A stretch of 41,162 nucleotides of DNA from Phycisphaerae bacterium (lineage in GTDB: Bacteria > Planctomycetota > Phycisphaerae > UBA1845). The number at the start of each line of letters is the position of its first letter. Within the stretch, counting starts at the first letter, position 1. Of this stretch, positions 22,910-32,485 are shown in pieces. The notes beneath the pieces are model-generated. The model did not search any database. It was not told where the DNA came from and was given only the letters and a program-made list of their open reading frames with translations. The translations under genes and the position numbers were made by a program. The DNA lies in assembly GCA_029260235.1 (NCBI GenBank), contig JAJDDP010000127.1, forward strand, positions 1 through 41,162, read 5' to 3'.

Positions 22910-24637
22910 TCAGGGCTGAGTTACCCAGTAGCCGTTGTCGTCCACCCGGAGCGTCCCAGTAGCCAGCAAGAAATCCAAGATGGATCGACGGAAACCCGCT
23001 ACGGCGACTGCGACAGCGTCGCGAGATTCACGGAGGTTGTTCTCCGCCTCGATGACATCGCGGTTGGATTCCAACCGGCTAGTTTCAAAGAGAGCACGGG
23101 CGAGGCCTCGGCGGAATTCGTTGATGGCGATGTTTTCGCGCTGGATGTCGATCGATATGCGGGCCAGCACGATCTGCCTCATGATGCGACGCACCTCGGC
23201 GCGCACTTGATCGGAGAATTGATCATGGGCTCTTTCCGCACGCCGTAGATCTACAAATGAGGATCGATAATCGTTCCGTTCCCGCTGTCGATTCAACGGC
23301 ACCTCCAGATCAAGCGAGCCACGCCAAGTTGTCCGCTCCGTGTTGTATTCGACCGTGCTGGGTTTGTTCGGATCTGTATTCAGAGCCACGCTGCCCGAGA
23401 AGTTGAAATCAGGCAGCAGGTTGTTCTTGGCCACCAAGACGCTGCGGCGGGCATCGTCGATGGTGTCCGCGACGTTGAGCAGGTCAAGCCGGTACTTTAA
23501 TGCAGTCTCGATTGCCTGCTGCTCGGTGATATGCGGATCATTCAGCTCGACGTCTTCATCGTCGAGCATCAATGACGCGATGGTGGGCATGCCCAGCCTG
23601 ATCTTGAATCGGTCCAGGGCTGTGCCATAGTTTTCTTGAGCTCCGGCTACTCGGTTTCTGGCATTGAGCAGTTCGTTCCGCGCCCGGTCAGCTTCGAGCG
23701 CGAGTGTCTGTTCCTTATCAGCTAGAGCGCGGGCGCGGCGAAAGTCACTCAAAAGGCTTGTCACTTGTGCTTCGGCGCTTTGGATCTGCGTATGGAGCGA
23801 TAGTAGCTGGTAGAAGTCGCCGGCGATATCGACCAAGAATTCTCGGCGAAAGCGCTCGAAACTCCTAACCGCGTAAATTAAATCGCGCTCAGCCTGAAAC
23901 CGCGATTCGTACGCAACCCAGCCGGCTCCGCGAAGCAAGGGGATGTCAGCCCCAAGGATAGCAACTCCTGTTTCGCCGGATGTAGTGTGAACCTTGAGAT
24001 CTCGCATCCAGGTATCGATCACCTGAGCGGTTACGGTACCCCCCAGCGGTAAACGCTGCTCTGCTGCGATCGAGGCTGTGGCAGTCATCGCCCGATCAAA
24101 ATCGCGGACTTGACCAAAGTCGGCGAATTCAAGACTGAGGGAGCTCGACAGCTGCGGTGTCCACAAAAATCGCTCAAGCGAGAGGGCCAAGGCGGAGAGG
24201 TAGAGATCCTCCTTGGCGGATTGATATTCGCGAGAGTGTTCTTGTGCGTAGAATAGGCACTTTGCCAACGTGAACGGAAGCTCTACCAAATCGGAGCTGA
24301 AACCGGGCATCTCTGCTGTAAAGGCATCCTCCTCGCCCGCCGGAGCGGTGGTTGTCGGGTCAAGCGGGGGGGCTGGACTGGTGGCGGCGGCAAAGTCTTC
24401 GGGCACCTCACTCTTGACTGGATGCGGTGCGAAGCTGTACATGTCTTGGTTCTTGGCGAGATGCCCGTCTTCTGTGCCGATGTCCGCTGGATGAGTTGCG
24501 CCCAGGGCTGCCCTTTGGCGAGATTCGATCAAGTCGTATACTTCCCGATCTGCATCGCGCAGGAACCACTGCTGGCAGCCGCTCAGAGATGAAAGGACGA
24601 TGGCTAAGACGATGCATCGAGTCCGCAGGTCAATCAT
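22910..24637 (-). CDS. TolC-like outer-membrane efflux lipoprotein
   Basis: The 575-residue protein has a lipobox LSGC near residue 20 and a variable Pro/Ala-rich N-terminal part (about 40-120). Two internally homologous OEP repeats rich in long helices follow (SFERFRREFLVDIAGDFYQLL; AERAHDQFSDQVRAEVRRIM). This is the TolC trimer-subunit pattern. No inner-membrane or adaptor partner lies nearby, so its pump is elsewhere. The ATG at 24637 has AAGGTG upstream; a GTG three codons earlier is possible. Confidence 0.85.
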   Translation of the reverse strand: MIDLRTRCIVLAIVLSSLSGCQQWFLRDADREVYDLIESRQRAALGATHPADIGTEDGHLAKNQDMYSFAPHPVKSEVPEDFAAATSPAPPLDPTTTAPAGEEDAFTAEMPGFSSDLVELPFTLAKCLFYAQEHSREYQSAKEDLYLSALALSLERFLWTPQLSSSLSLEFADFGQVRDFDRAMTATASIAAEQRLPLGGTVTAQVIDTWMRDLKVHTTSGETGVAILGADIPLLRGAGWVAYESRFQAERDLIYAVRSFERFRREFLVDIAGDFYQLLSLHTQIQSAEAQVTSLLSDFRRARALADKEQTLALEADRARNELLNARNRVAGAQENYGTALDRFKIRLGMPTIASLMLDDEDVELNDPHITEQQAIETALKYRLDLLNVADTIDDARRSVLVAKNNLLPDFNFSGSVALNTDPNKPSTVEYNTERTTWRGSLDLEVPLNRQRERNDYRSSFVDLRRAERAHDQFSDQVRAEVRRIMRQIVLARISIDIQRENIAINEFRRGLARALFETSRLESNRDVIEAENNLRESRDAVAVAVAGFRRSILDFLLATGTLRVDDNGYWVTQP

Positions 24638-24694
24638 GGAAGGCACCTTGAGCGTTCAATCGAGCAGTGTCAAGACGGGGATAAGGGTGTAACC

Positions 24695-25465
24695 ATGACG
24701 GATCGCTTGGCTGACAACATCCGACAGGCAGCCGCAGTTTTGGCCCAGGCGAGTCGCGTCTGCTGCATGACCGGAGCGGGCGTATCAGCCGAGAGCGGGG
24801 TGCCCACTTTCCGCGACGCTGGCGGCCTCTGGGAAGGACGCCGGCCCGAAGATGTAGCTACGCCCGAGGCATTCGCAGCCGACCCAGCCGATGTCTGGAA
24901 CTTCTACCTCTCTCGCCGAAAAGCGAATACTGCCTGCAAGCCCAACCCAGGTCATCTAGCGTTGGCAGAGCTGGCTGGATTGCTGGATTCCTTCACCCTG
25001 ATCACCCAGAACATCGATGGCCTGCACCATCTGGCGGGTAGCGAGAAGGTTCTTGAGTTGCACGGCGACCTGTGGACCAATCAGTGTACACGCGAGAAGC
25101 GATTCGCTAACCAAGTCGCTTGTCCGGACATCCGGGCGACACCCAAGGACGGTTTCACCGAGATCCCGCACTGCCCAAAGTGTAGTTCAATGATGAGGCC
25201 CGGCGTGGTTTGGTTTGGTGAGACGCTGCCGGTCGATACTCTTGAGGCAGCTGAATTTGCGGTCCGTCAGTGCGAGGCAATGCTGGTGGTCGGCACGTCG
25301 AGTCAAGTCTTCCCAGCCGCAGCTCTCGCGACCATGGCAGCGCACGCTGGCGCGACGATCATCGAAGTGAATCCTGAGGCGACCGCACTCTCAGATCACG
25401 CGGACGTCTGCCTCTTTGGCCCAAGCGGAGAAGTGCTGCCCGAGTTGGTGCGGGGAATGCGGTAG
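24695..25465 (+). CDS. cobB: Sirtuin NAD-dependent protein deacylase
   Basis: The 256-residue Sir2 protein has GAGVSAESG at 27-35, QNIDGLH with catalytic His123 in LHGDLW, and Tyr71-x2-Arg74 (FYLSRR), the class III pair that favours acidic acyl groups such as succinyl. The zinc module is odd. The first expected CxxC reads Cys131-Thr-Arg-Glu, with the next Cys only at 143; the second pair is normal (Cys160, Cys163). The start has AAGGGTG upstream. It is divergent from the TolC-like gene (57-base gap). Confidence 0.9.
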   Translation: MTDRLADNIRQAAAVLAQASRVCCMTGAGVSAESGVPTFRDAGGLWEGRRPEDVATPEAFAADPADVWNFYLSRRKANTACKPNPGHLALAELAGLLDSFTLITQNIDGLHHLAGSEKVLELHGDLWTNQCTREKRFANQVACPDIRATPKDGFTEIPHCPKCSSMMRPGVVWFGETLPVDTLEAAEFAVRQCEAMLVVGTSSQVFPAAALATMAAHAGATIIEVNPEATALSDHADVCLFGPSGEVLPELVRGMR

Positions 25466-25960
25466 GGGTATCAACTCCCGATCTTAGTCACCAGCCGTGG
25501 TAGGTCGCCTTCACACTTCCCTACGGCAAATCCTGGACAGCTCGCCGTCCGACTGGAGGGTATCCAATACGATTTGCAGCTGCTTGGCGGGACTCCACTT
25601 CCGGGGTTACTTGTGCTTGGTCATGAGGGTCTCGCCAACTCGACAATACGCCCAAACCCCAGTCTCCAGAGGGCGAGTTTGAGAGGAACCAGGCTCCCAA
25701 GGTTCCCGCCTCACAGGACTTTTTCTCCCCCACAACGGCCAAAGAGCAAATCCGATTCAATTTCTGAAAATTTCGTGTAAGAAATTACCTCCAAGTCAGA
25801 CTCAACTACAGAAACGCTCAGGATTCTCCTTTATCGGCCATGCGTGATGGCCATCTGCCTGGGTCAGGCGAGTCGATTTGCCTCCAAAGGTGGACGAACC
25901 GCTTGCATTGTTCAAAGAGTGCGATGTCGGCAATGAAAACCGGCCGTTTGGAGGATTCCT
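25466..25960. other. Intergenic region, no gene seen
   Basis: No frame here looks coding. There is a modest hairpin GGAACC...GGTTCC (about 25684-25706) followed by a short T-run (CTTTTTC), a possible weak terminator, and an AT-rich stretch about 25750-25800 that could hold the promoter of the next gene. Neither is certain. Confidence 0.5.
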
Positions 25961-27571
25961 GTGAAAACCTCTTCCCCCTCGTCGTTGGAAGTAGTCATCA
26001 GCCCGGTGGTCCGCGGACTCATCATTCTGCTCATGGCCTGTCCAGCTTCAGCTGCACAATTGGGTCGTCCCGGAGACATTTTCCAGCCGGGGGGAGAGTC
26101 GGAGCCCCATCTTGGACTTGCCGTGGATTCGGTGGACAACGTCAGTGTTGCAGGTGCTCGCGACGAGAGTGCCTCCCAGATCGGCGTCGACTGCAATAGC
26201 AACGGCGTACCCGATGCTACCGACATCGCCGACGGCACCAGTCTGGATTGCAACACCAACGGCATTCCTGATGAGTGCGATACGGCGGCGGTCTTCTCGG
26301 CCCAGCTAGTCATCACCACCGTCGCTAACGGTGTGAGTTCTGTTTTCTCAGCGGACTTAGATGGTGACGGGGATGCTGACGTGCTCTCGGCATCATGGCT
26401 TGATGACAAGATAGTCTGGTATGAGAACACGGACGGGATCGGCACGTTCGGGGCTCAGCAGGTGATCACCACCGCCGCTGACAGAGCGGTCGACGTCTTC
26501 TCCGCAGACCTGGACGGCGACGGGGACAACGACGTGCTCTCGGCGTCAAGAACTGACAACAAGGTCGCCTGGTACGAGAACACTGACGGACTGGGCCACC
26601 TCGGGGCCCAGCAGGTCATCACCAACGCCGCCGCGGGTGCGTATTCCGTCTTCTCCGCGGACTTGGACGGTGATGGGGATGCCGACGTGCTCTCGGCATC
26701 GAAAGATGACAAGACGATCGCCTGGTACGAGAACACCGACGGTCTGGGAACCTTCGGTCCCCAGAAGATCATCTCCACTGCCGCCAATGGTGCCCACTCC
26801 GTCTTCTCCGCGGATCTTGACGGTGACGGGGATGCCGACGTGCTCTCGGCGTCGCGGTTCGATAACAAAATTGCTTGGTACGAAAACACTGACGGACTGG
26901 GCTCCTTCGGGGCCGAGCAGATTATCACCACCACCGCCGAAGTTGCTGTCTCCGTTTGCGCCGCGGATCTGGACGGCGACGGGGACGCCGATGTGCTCTC
27001 GGCGTCCGACAATGACGACAAGATCGCTTGGTATGAGAACATGGACGGGCTGGGCAACTTCGGGGCCCCGCAGGTCATAACTACCGACGCCGATGGTGCG
27101 TGGTCTGTTTTCTCCACGGATCTGGACGGTGACGGGGACATCGACGTGCTCTCGGCTTCGAGGAATGACAACAAGGTCGCCTGGTACGAGAACATTGACG
27201 GGCTGGGCAACTTCGGCCCCCAGAAGCTCATCACCACCGCTGCCAACAATACATTCTCAGTGTTCTCCGCAGACTTGGATGGCGACGGTGACGCCGACGT
27301 GCTCTCGACGTCGTTTGCTGATGACAAGATTGCTTGGCACGAGAACACCCGCGACGACTGCAACGGGAACAGCGTTCCCGACGAGTGCGAGGTCGCCAGC
27401 CACGACTGCAACAGCAACGACGTTCCCGACGAGTGCGACATAGCAGCCGGTGCCCGCGATAGGGACTCCAACGGGATCCCGGATTCATGTGAGCTGGTGA
27501 CCGACGTCGTCGGGACTTCGCTCGTTGTGCCGCAATCAGATGCGGATGGCGACAGCACCGAATCCCAGTAG
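25961..27571 (+). CDS. Secreted FG-GAP/VCBS seven-repeat protein with planctomycete Cys motifs
   Basis: The 536-residue protein starts with GTG (GGAGG seven bases upstream) and has a signal-like segment ending near residue 32. Two D-C-N-x-N-G-x-P-D motifs flank residues 78-107. Then seven 51-residue repeats (128 to about 462; 153-bp DNA period) each carry VFSADLDGDGDADVLSAS and a KIAWYEN strand. These are FG-GAP/VCBS blades with DxDxDG calcium loops, giving a probable seven-bladed propeller. Two more DCN...PDECD motifs close the protein. It resembles Planctomycetota surface proteins of unknown ligand. Confidence 0.85.
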   Translation: MKTSSPSSLEVVISPVVRGLIILLMACPASAAQLGRPGDIFQPGGESEPHLGLAVDSVDNVSVAGARDESASQIGVDCNSNGVPDATDIADGTSLDCNTNGIPDECDTAAVFSAQLVITTVANGVSSVFSADLDGDGDADVLSASWLDDKIVWYENTDGIGTFGAQQVITTAADRAVDVFSADLDGDGDNDVLSASRTDNKVAWYENTDGLGHLGAQQVITNAAAGAYSVFSADLDGDGDADVLSASKDDKTIAWYENTDGLGTFGPQKIISTAANGAHSVFSADLDGDGDADVLSASRFDNKIAWYENTDGLGSFGAEQIITTTAEVAVSVCAADLDGDGDADVLSASDNDDKIAWYENMDGLGNFGAPQVITTDADGAWSVFSTDLDGDGDIDVLSASRNDNKVAWYENIDGLGNFGPQKLITTAANNTFSVFSADLDGDGDADVLSTSFADDKIAWHENTRDDCNGNSVPDECEVASHDCNSNDVPDECDIAAGARDRDSNGIPDSCELVTDVVGTSLVVPQSDADGDSTESQ

Positions 27572-27958
27572 AAGAAGGTCGCGCTATCGACTCGATGCGG
27601 GTTGTAGCGACCACCGGCGAACCGTTGTCGTCGCGCGGTATGTCGGGCCTCTGTGGCCGACTCGTCGCAAATCTTGAGGCGACAACGTATCGACGATGTG
27701 GAGCGTCGATCCCACGGGCTCTTGCGATAGGCTGCTAGAAGGCGGATCTTGAAGCCGGGGTGGCTAAGCTGGGCGGGTCTTCGAGGACATCTAACCCGAA
27801 TCCAACCGTCCCGATGCACGGGTGGCCTCGATAGTCCGCCCTGTTTGGAGGCAATATTCGACCGCAAATCCTACAAAATTCTTCCTGATAATTCTTGCTC
27901 TCACCTCTTACCCTTTGACACCTTCTTGCCTGACGCCCTCGTCCCCTTGGCCTGCAAA
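27572..27958. other. Intergenic region with REP-like remnants
   Basis: No gene is supported. At 27877-27888 AATTCTTCCTGA is the reverse complement of a piece of the 42-bp tandem repeat at 28865-28948, and TTTGACACCTTCTT follows about 40 bases later, again like the reverse strand of that repeat. These appear to be degraded relatives of the same repeat family. Confidence 0.45.
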
Positions 27959-28732
27959 CTACCTCAGGCAATCCTGAAACACTTCTTCGCCGCTGGCCCA
28001 TCGCGCGGCGGCGTCAGGCGTATCCATGATCCGACGCAGTGCGTGATGAAGCTCGATGGCTGTTCCGTCCAACCCCGCTCCATTGCATGCGTTCTGCGTG
28101 CCGATGGCTACGCACAGGCCGGCTGCACTGGCGAATTTGTCTATGGGAACGGCAGCGCGATCGGGCTCGCGTTTGAATTCGGCTTCACATTTCTGGCGAG
28201 AGGTCGAAAGAAAACCGGCGCAGGCCAACGGCCGAACCGGATGAGCCATACAGTTGCCGTCTTCGGTCATCAGCCCGCATGGAATCAAACTAGCGATGTA
28301 TTCATTGCGCGGCATGGACGAAGCCAGCTCCGCGTTGCAGTCCAAGCGTAGGCGTAATTTGTCGCGCTCTGCAGAAGAGCAGTGGTCTTGAAGATAGGCT
28401 GCGATGGCGAACGCTTCGGGCGGGGCCACGGTCACGGCGGTATGGCAGCAGAAGGAGCAGCCGGCCTGGCACGCGTGCTTGCCATCCATCGGGGATGAGC
28501 GAATCACTTTGAGCGCAAGCGTTCTCGTGCTGTTGGCGATCTGCTCGACCAGTTCGGCTCGATCACTGCGCTTCAGAAGCTTCGCGGCGATTTGCTCTGC
28601 CTCACGCCCAGCTTCTTGCAGCATCTTGTTCAATCGGGGAGGGCGGGGTTGCTCATCAGGGTTAGTGCGGCTTGCCTTAACCCGGCGAAGCTGCTCACGT
28701 TTCTTCTGCTGGCGCTTATTCGAGCTTGACAA
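27959..28732 (-). CDS. YkgJ-family Cys-cluster protein
   Basis: The 257-residue protein has a basic N-terminal region (about 1-35, Lys/Arg-rich), then helices, and the YkgJ signature CQAGCSFCC near residue 90. Further Cys follow (PCGLMTEDGNC, RPLACAGF), matching the eight-Cys PF03692 pattern thought to bind zinc or an Fe-S cluster. Function is unknown in the family. The start codon is TTG (28732), because an upstream in-frame TGA leaves no better start; an ATG at 28624 is a shorter alternative. Confidence 0.75.
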   Translation of the reverse strand: MSSSNKRQQKKREQLRRVKASRTNPDEQPRPPRLNKMLQEAGREAEQIAAKLLKRSDRAELVEQIANSTRTLALKVIRSSPMDGKHACQAGCSFCCHTAVTVAPPEAFAIAAYLQDHCSSAERDKLRLRLDCNAELASSMPRNEYIASLIPCGLMTEDGNCMAHPVRPLACAGFLSTSRQKCEAEFKREPDRAAVPIDKFASAAGLCVAIGTQNACNGAGLDGTAIELHHALRRIMDTPDAAARWASGEEVFQDCLR

Positions 28733-28864
28733 GGGCGTTCATCCGCAGATTCCCTGAGATCAATCCCGCTGCTCAGTGGGTTACATCGTACACTCGAACC
28801 TCGATCACTGCGAGGCGCCGGCTGCGAGCAACAAGAAGGATGAAACAAGAAAGGGTGACAAAAA

Positions 28865-28948
28865 AGGAGAAAAAGGTGTCAGGAAGAATTACTTAACGCG
28901 TCGGCGAGGAGAAAAAGGTGTCAGGAAGAATTACTTAACGCGTCGGCG
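28865..28948. repeat. 42-bp direct tandem repeat, REP-like
   Basis: Two identical 42-base units stand head to tail (28865-28906, 28907-28948), each with GAAAAAGGTGTCAGGAAG and ending near ACGCGTCGGCG. The GGTGTCAGG core recalls repeats that accompany IS200/IS605-like REP-associated transposases, and partial inverted relatives lie at 27877-27888. No transposase is present in the window. Confidence 0.75.
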
Positions 28949-29001
28949 TGCTGCAGGCAGTTCACCTGCCTCTTTGGGCTCTGACACTTCTTAATTTGTC
29001 T

Positions 29002-29988
29002 CTACTCGATACCCTGGTCGGCTAACCATCGCTCGGCATCTATTGCTGCTTTGCAGCCCATACCTGCTGCTGTGATTGCCTGGCGGTATACGCTGTCAAC
29101 TACGTCACCGGCTGCGAAAACGCCTTCAATCTTGGTTGTGGAACGGTAGGGGTCTTCCAGCTCTAAATACCCTTTCTCGTCGGTGTCCAGCTGGCCATTC
29201 AGAAAGGCCGTATTCGGCGTGTGGCCTATGGCTAGGAACATGCCAGTTACGGGTAGCTCGCGCGTCTCACGGGATTTGGTGTCCCTCAGACGCAGGCCGG
29301 TCACGCCGGCTTTGTCGTCGCCCAGCACTTCTTCTAGTGTCGAGTTCCACTCCATGACGATCTTGTCATTGTCTAACGCCCGCTGGGCCATGATCTTTGA
29401 TGCCCGCAGCTTATCCCGCCGGTGGATGATGTGCACACTGCTGGCGAATTTGGTCATGAACATCGCTTCCTCGACGGCGCTGTCGCCGCCACCCACTACT
29501 GCGACCGGCTTGTCGCGGAATCTCGGGAAAGCGCCGTCGCAAGTGGCACAGGCAGTCACTCCCAAGCCTCCCATGCGGAAGTGTTTCTCGCTCTCTAATC
29601 CTAGCCAATTGGCTGAGGCGCCGGTGGAGATGATGATCGCATTGGCAGAAGCTGTTGTGCCTTCGTCGCCGGCGAGGCTAAAGGGCCGGTTTTTAAGATC
29701 GATCTCGGTCACGTTTTCGCTGACCACCCGAACATCGAAGCGCAGGGCTTGTTCCCGGAAGGCCTGCATCATCTCTGGCCCGTCGATGCCATTGGGAAAG
29801 CCCGGGTAGTTCTCGACCTCGGTGGTATACATCAACTGCCCGCCAGGGATCATCTCGTTCTTTGAGGAGGGGGCGCCCTCGAACACCAGTGGATTGAGGT
29901 TGGCCCGGGCGGCGTAGATAGCTGCGGTCCATCCAGCAGGGCCTGAACCGACGATGATCACTTTTTCGACCTGATTGCTTGAGGACAT
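29002..29988 (-). CDS. trxB: Thioredoxin reductase
   Basis: The 328-residue protein is a low-molecular-weight flavoprotein of the bacterial TrxB type. It has the FAD motif GSGPAGWTAA (14-23), the redox Cys pair in ACATCDG (Cys147, Cys150), the NADPH motif GGGDSAVEEA, and a C-terminal FAAGDVVDSVYRQ. It reduces thioredoxin with NADPH, fitting the TlpA-like and ArsF-like thioredoxins in the window, though the latter are envelope proteins. It is divergent from the DUF1570 gene; the AAGGAAGG upstream is rather distant. Confidence 0.95.
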   Translation of the reverse strand: MSSSNQVEKVIIVGSGPAGWTAAIYAARANLNPLVFEGAPSSKNEMIPGGQLMYTTEVENYPGFPNGIDGPEMMQAFREQALRFDVRVVSENVTEIDLKNRPFSLAGDEGTTASANAIIISTGASANWLGLESEKHFRMGGLGVTACATCDGAFPRFRDKPVAVVGGGDSAVEEAMFMTKFASSVHIIHRRDKLRASKIMAQRALDNDKIVMEWNSTLEEVLGDDKAGVTGLRLRDTKSRETRELPVTGMFLAIGHTPNTAFLNGQLDTDEKGYLELEDPYRSTTKIEGVFAAGDVVDSVYRQAITAAGMGCKAAIDAERWLADQGIE

Positions 29989-30186
29989 ACTTGTAAGGCC
30001 TTCCTTTTGTGCTCAGCTGACGATGTTGTTGTTCTGTTCGCTCGTTACCTTAGGCACAGATCTGGTTCGATTCAAATTCCGCGCAAACCAATTTCTCCAG
30101 GCATCATAGACCCCATTGCATTGGCCGTCCAAGCAGATGGAAACCGGCAGATTGACCATCGAATAGCCCAGACGTACTCTCCCTCC

Positions 30187-31185
30187 ATGAAGACCCACCA
30201 CTCAATGCGGCTTTGGAATCTAATGGCTCTCATCGCTCGGCGCGCGCTGATGGCTGTGGCAGCAATGCTGAGCCTAGGGGCTGGTTGCACGCCCAAAGAC
30301 ATCACCCCGGACATCGTAGCTGTTCAGGAACCGTGGTCGAACCAGGGGAAACCGGGCGCTCGCATCACGACCGATCATTTTGATCTCTACACCACCATCG
30401 AAGATGCCCAGCTACGAGATTACCTGCCCTCGTTCTTGGAGGCGACCTACCGCCTCTATGCCGAATTGGTCCCGGCCGCCAGCGAGAACGCCGAGCGGCT
30501 GCAAACCTATCTATTCAGTCACAAGTTCGAATGGCTGTCCTTCACCAAGCGCACTTTTCCTGAGCGTTACGACCTCTACTCCCGCGTGCAGGTGGCCGGC
30601 TATGCCCACCACAACCTGTGCGTGGTTTACTACATCAGGCCAAGAACTTACACACTCTCGGTCATCGCCCATGAAGGAATGCACCAGTATCTCGCCTCCC
30701 GTTTTGAGGGGCGCATACCCGCGTGGCTCAACGAGGGGCTTGCCTGTTATTGCGAAGGATTTGACTTGGCTTTATCGACTCCGCTGTTCAAGCCAACGCA
30801 GAACGCCACCCGGCGTAATGCCCTCCGTACCATCCTATCATCCAACGCGCTGATGCCGATGGGGGAGTTGCTGGCCGCAAACGCAGGATCGGTAATTCTC
30901 GAATCGCATGGACGCCAGACGCAAGCGTTCTACGCACAAGCCTGGGCGCTGGTCGTCTTTCTGAGGCACGGATCCGAGGGGCAGTATAGGGCTGGTTTCG
31001 AAGAGCTCTTGGCTGGGATTGCCTCAGGTGAACTGGGGACGCGCGCCCAAGCTGCCCGATTGGGAAGCAACGCACCCGCCAAGACGAGTTTCGGCGAAGC
31101 CGTGCTGCGGGCTTACATCACTGATGATATTGATCGGCTGGAAACAGAGCTGCACGAGTACATGGTGCAGTTGGTTGGATTCTAG
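30187..31185 (+). CDS. DUF1570-type lipoprotein with HExxH
   Basis: The 332-residue protein has a lipobox LGAGC (Cys34), so it is probably exported and lipid-anchored. It has a peptidase-like motif HEGMHQYL (His162, Glu163, His166) with a downstream NEG (Glu183) as possible third zinc ligand, the DUF1570/gluzincin pattern. Proteins of this family are numerous in Planctomycetota; protease activity is unproven. An in-frame GTG at 30007 would extend it by 60 residues without a signal; the ATG at 30187 (or 30205) fits a lipoprotein. No clear ribosome-binding site. Confidence 0.72.
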   Translation: MKTHHSMRLWNLMALIARRALMAVAAMLSLGAGCTPKDITPDIVAVQEPWSNQGKPGARITTDHFDLYTTIEDAQLRDYLPSFLEATYRLYAELVPAASENAERLQTYLFSHKFEWLSFTKRTFPERYDLYSRVQVAGYAHHNLCVVYYIRPRTYTLSVIAHEGMHQYLASRFEGRIPAWLNEGLACYCEGFDLALSTPLFKPTQNATRRNALRTILSSNALMPMGELLAANAGSVILESHGRQTQAFYAQAWALVVFLRHGSEGQYRAGFEELLAGIASGELGTRAQAARLGSNAPAKTSFGEAVLRAYITDDIDRLETELHEYMVQLVGF

Positions 31186-31285
31186 CTGGGCGGTGCAGTA
31201 CTTATCCTCTCTTCGCGGCGAGCCAAGGCTCTCAAAGAGGCGGAGTTCGCGCTAGCGTCTGCCCATTCCCCCTTAGAATCGGCGA

Positions 31286-31717
31286 TCACTTATAGATATT
31301 GTGACAAGCTTTGCAGCTGTCTTGAATCTCGCGGGTCAGCTTCTTGACGGCGCCGATGTCCTTCTTGGCGGCCCCTTCGACCATCTTCAGCGAAGAGTCA
31401 CGGGCTTGCTCAGCCCAGCCGCGGTAGTCGTCCTTCTCAGCCCGATAGGCATTGATGTTGCACAGCTCAGCAAGAATGAAGGCCTCGGTGCGAATGCGGC
31501 GGAACCGGTCTTCCGCTTCGTCGTCCAGGATAAGTTCTTTGAGTTGGTCGAAGTGTTGGGCTTGGGCGTCCATCAGCGCTTCAACGGGCGCGACGATCTT
31601 ATAGCCCTTGGACGCGACGGCCTGATTGTCTTCCGCGTTTGCAGCTCCAGCTACGAGAATCAGACCCCACAGGCACGAAGCCGCCAAACCTACCGTCAGC
31701 GCAGTCCTACGAAACAT
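31286..31717 (-). CDS. Exported c-type cytochrome of the c' or c-556 kind
   Basis: The protein has 143 residues. A signal peptide ends near AGAANA (about 27), then a four-helix-like region, and a single haem site at the very C-terminus, CKACH (Cys135, Cys138, His139). The C-terminal position is characteristic of cytochromes c'. The role (electron carrier, NO binding or other) is not readable. The start at 31717 is supported by GGGGAGG. It is the last gene of the minus-strand run. Confidence 0.8.
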   Translation of the reverse strand: MFRRTALTVGLAASCLWGLILVAGAANAEDNQAVASKGYKIVAPVEALMDAQAQHFDQLKELILDDEAEDRFRRIRTEAFILAELCNINAYRAEKDDYRGWAEQARDSSLKMVEGAAKKDIGAVKKLTREIQDSCKACHNIYK

Positions 31718-31839
31718 TGTTACAACCTCCCCGAAACCCAGAGCATCCCTTGCAATCAAATCTGACCAGCCGCAGAGCATGAACCCGAAGCACCCAATCG
31801 TCAAGGCGCAAATCTTGCCCTAATGTATCTGCTTGAATG

Positions 31840-32412
31840 TCAATAGGTTGGGGAGGAATCGCTAAACGAATCACAGCCGGACTGGCCATGTTGCGCGGCG
31901 ATGAGAGCCACATAGGATTGGTCCATGTGAATCAAAGCCGCTAATCCGAGCTCTGTTTGGACTGAACTGATCGTGCCCTCGTTCGGTGCCTCGATTTCGA
32001 CGAAGCGCCCCAGAGAGGGCAGCTCATCCAGTTCGATTCGGGCTGAGCCGAGGGCGTAGGACTCGCGTCGCTTCTTGAACACCATCAGTGATGTGAAGCC
32101 CAGCGCCGCAAGAAGCTCGAGACACTCGGCAGAGCTGCTAATTTCCAACTCCAATTCCCGACGTCTCTTGAAACGGCCATCTTCAACAGGCCCTTTGTAG
32201 GTCAGCGTCGTGGTTGCTGCATCACCGTTGATGGGCTTACTTGTTCGCACGCGCAGACCTGTTCCGGCCGATCGCAGGCTGGCATCTGCCGAGTCTAGGA
32301 TATGATTGGTTTCCATGACCGCGCCCAACGGCTTGGCCCCCAACTCAGCCAGCTTCTGCCGAATCGCGTCGTGCGACTCGACCCGCAGCTTGGCCTCAAT
32401 TTCCAATCCCAT
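31840..32412 (-). CDS. CYTH-domain protein (class IV adenylate cyclase / triphosphatase type)
   Basis: The 190-residue protein starts with the ExExK motif (EIEAKLRV), then TGLRVRTSKP, TLTYKGP, and KKRRES with the basic and acidic tunnel residues of the CYTH fold. Members hydrolyse tripolyphosphate or nucleoside triphosphates, or make cAMP (CyaB); the specific activity is not decidable from sequence. It lies about 70 bases after the zinc-ribbon gene. Confidence 0.85.
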   Translation of the reverse strand: MGLEIEAKLRVESHDAIRQKLAELGAKPLGAVMETNHILDSADASLRSAGTGLRVRTSKPINGDAATTTLTYKGPVEDGRFKRRRELELEISSSAECLELLAALGFTSLMVFKKRRESYALGSARIELDELPSLGRFVEIEAPNEGTISSVQTELGLAALIHMDQSYVALIAAQHGQSGCDSFSDSSPTY

Positions 32413-32485
32413 TGCCCACCGTTCTTGCTCAACGCTCAGTCACGGCGTCCAGGATCCAAACTCCGCGCATCACAAACCCGTCGAT

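Noticed and set aside
26455-27867. 470-codon open frame on the minus strand across the FG-GAP gene
   Set aside because: It is a shadow created by the 153-bp repeats of the plus-strand gene. Its protein is a low-complexity Ser/Pro repeat with no start signal, while the plus-strand frame has a signal peptide and known motifs.
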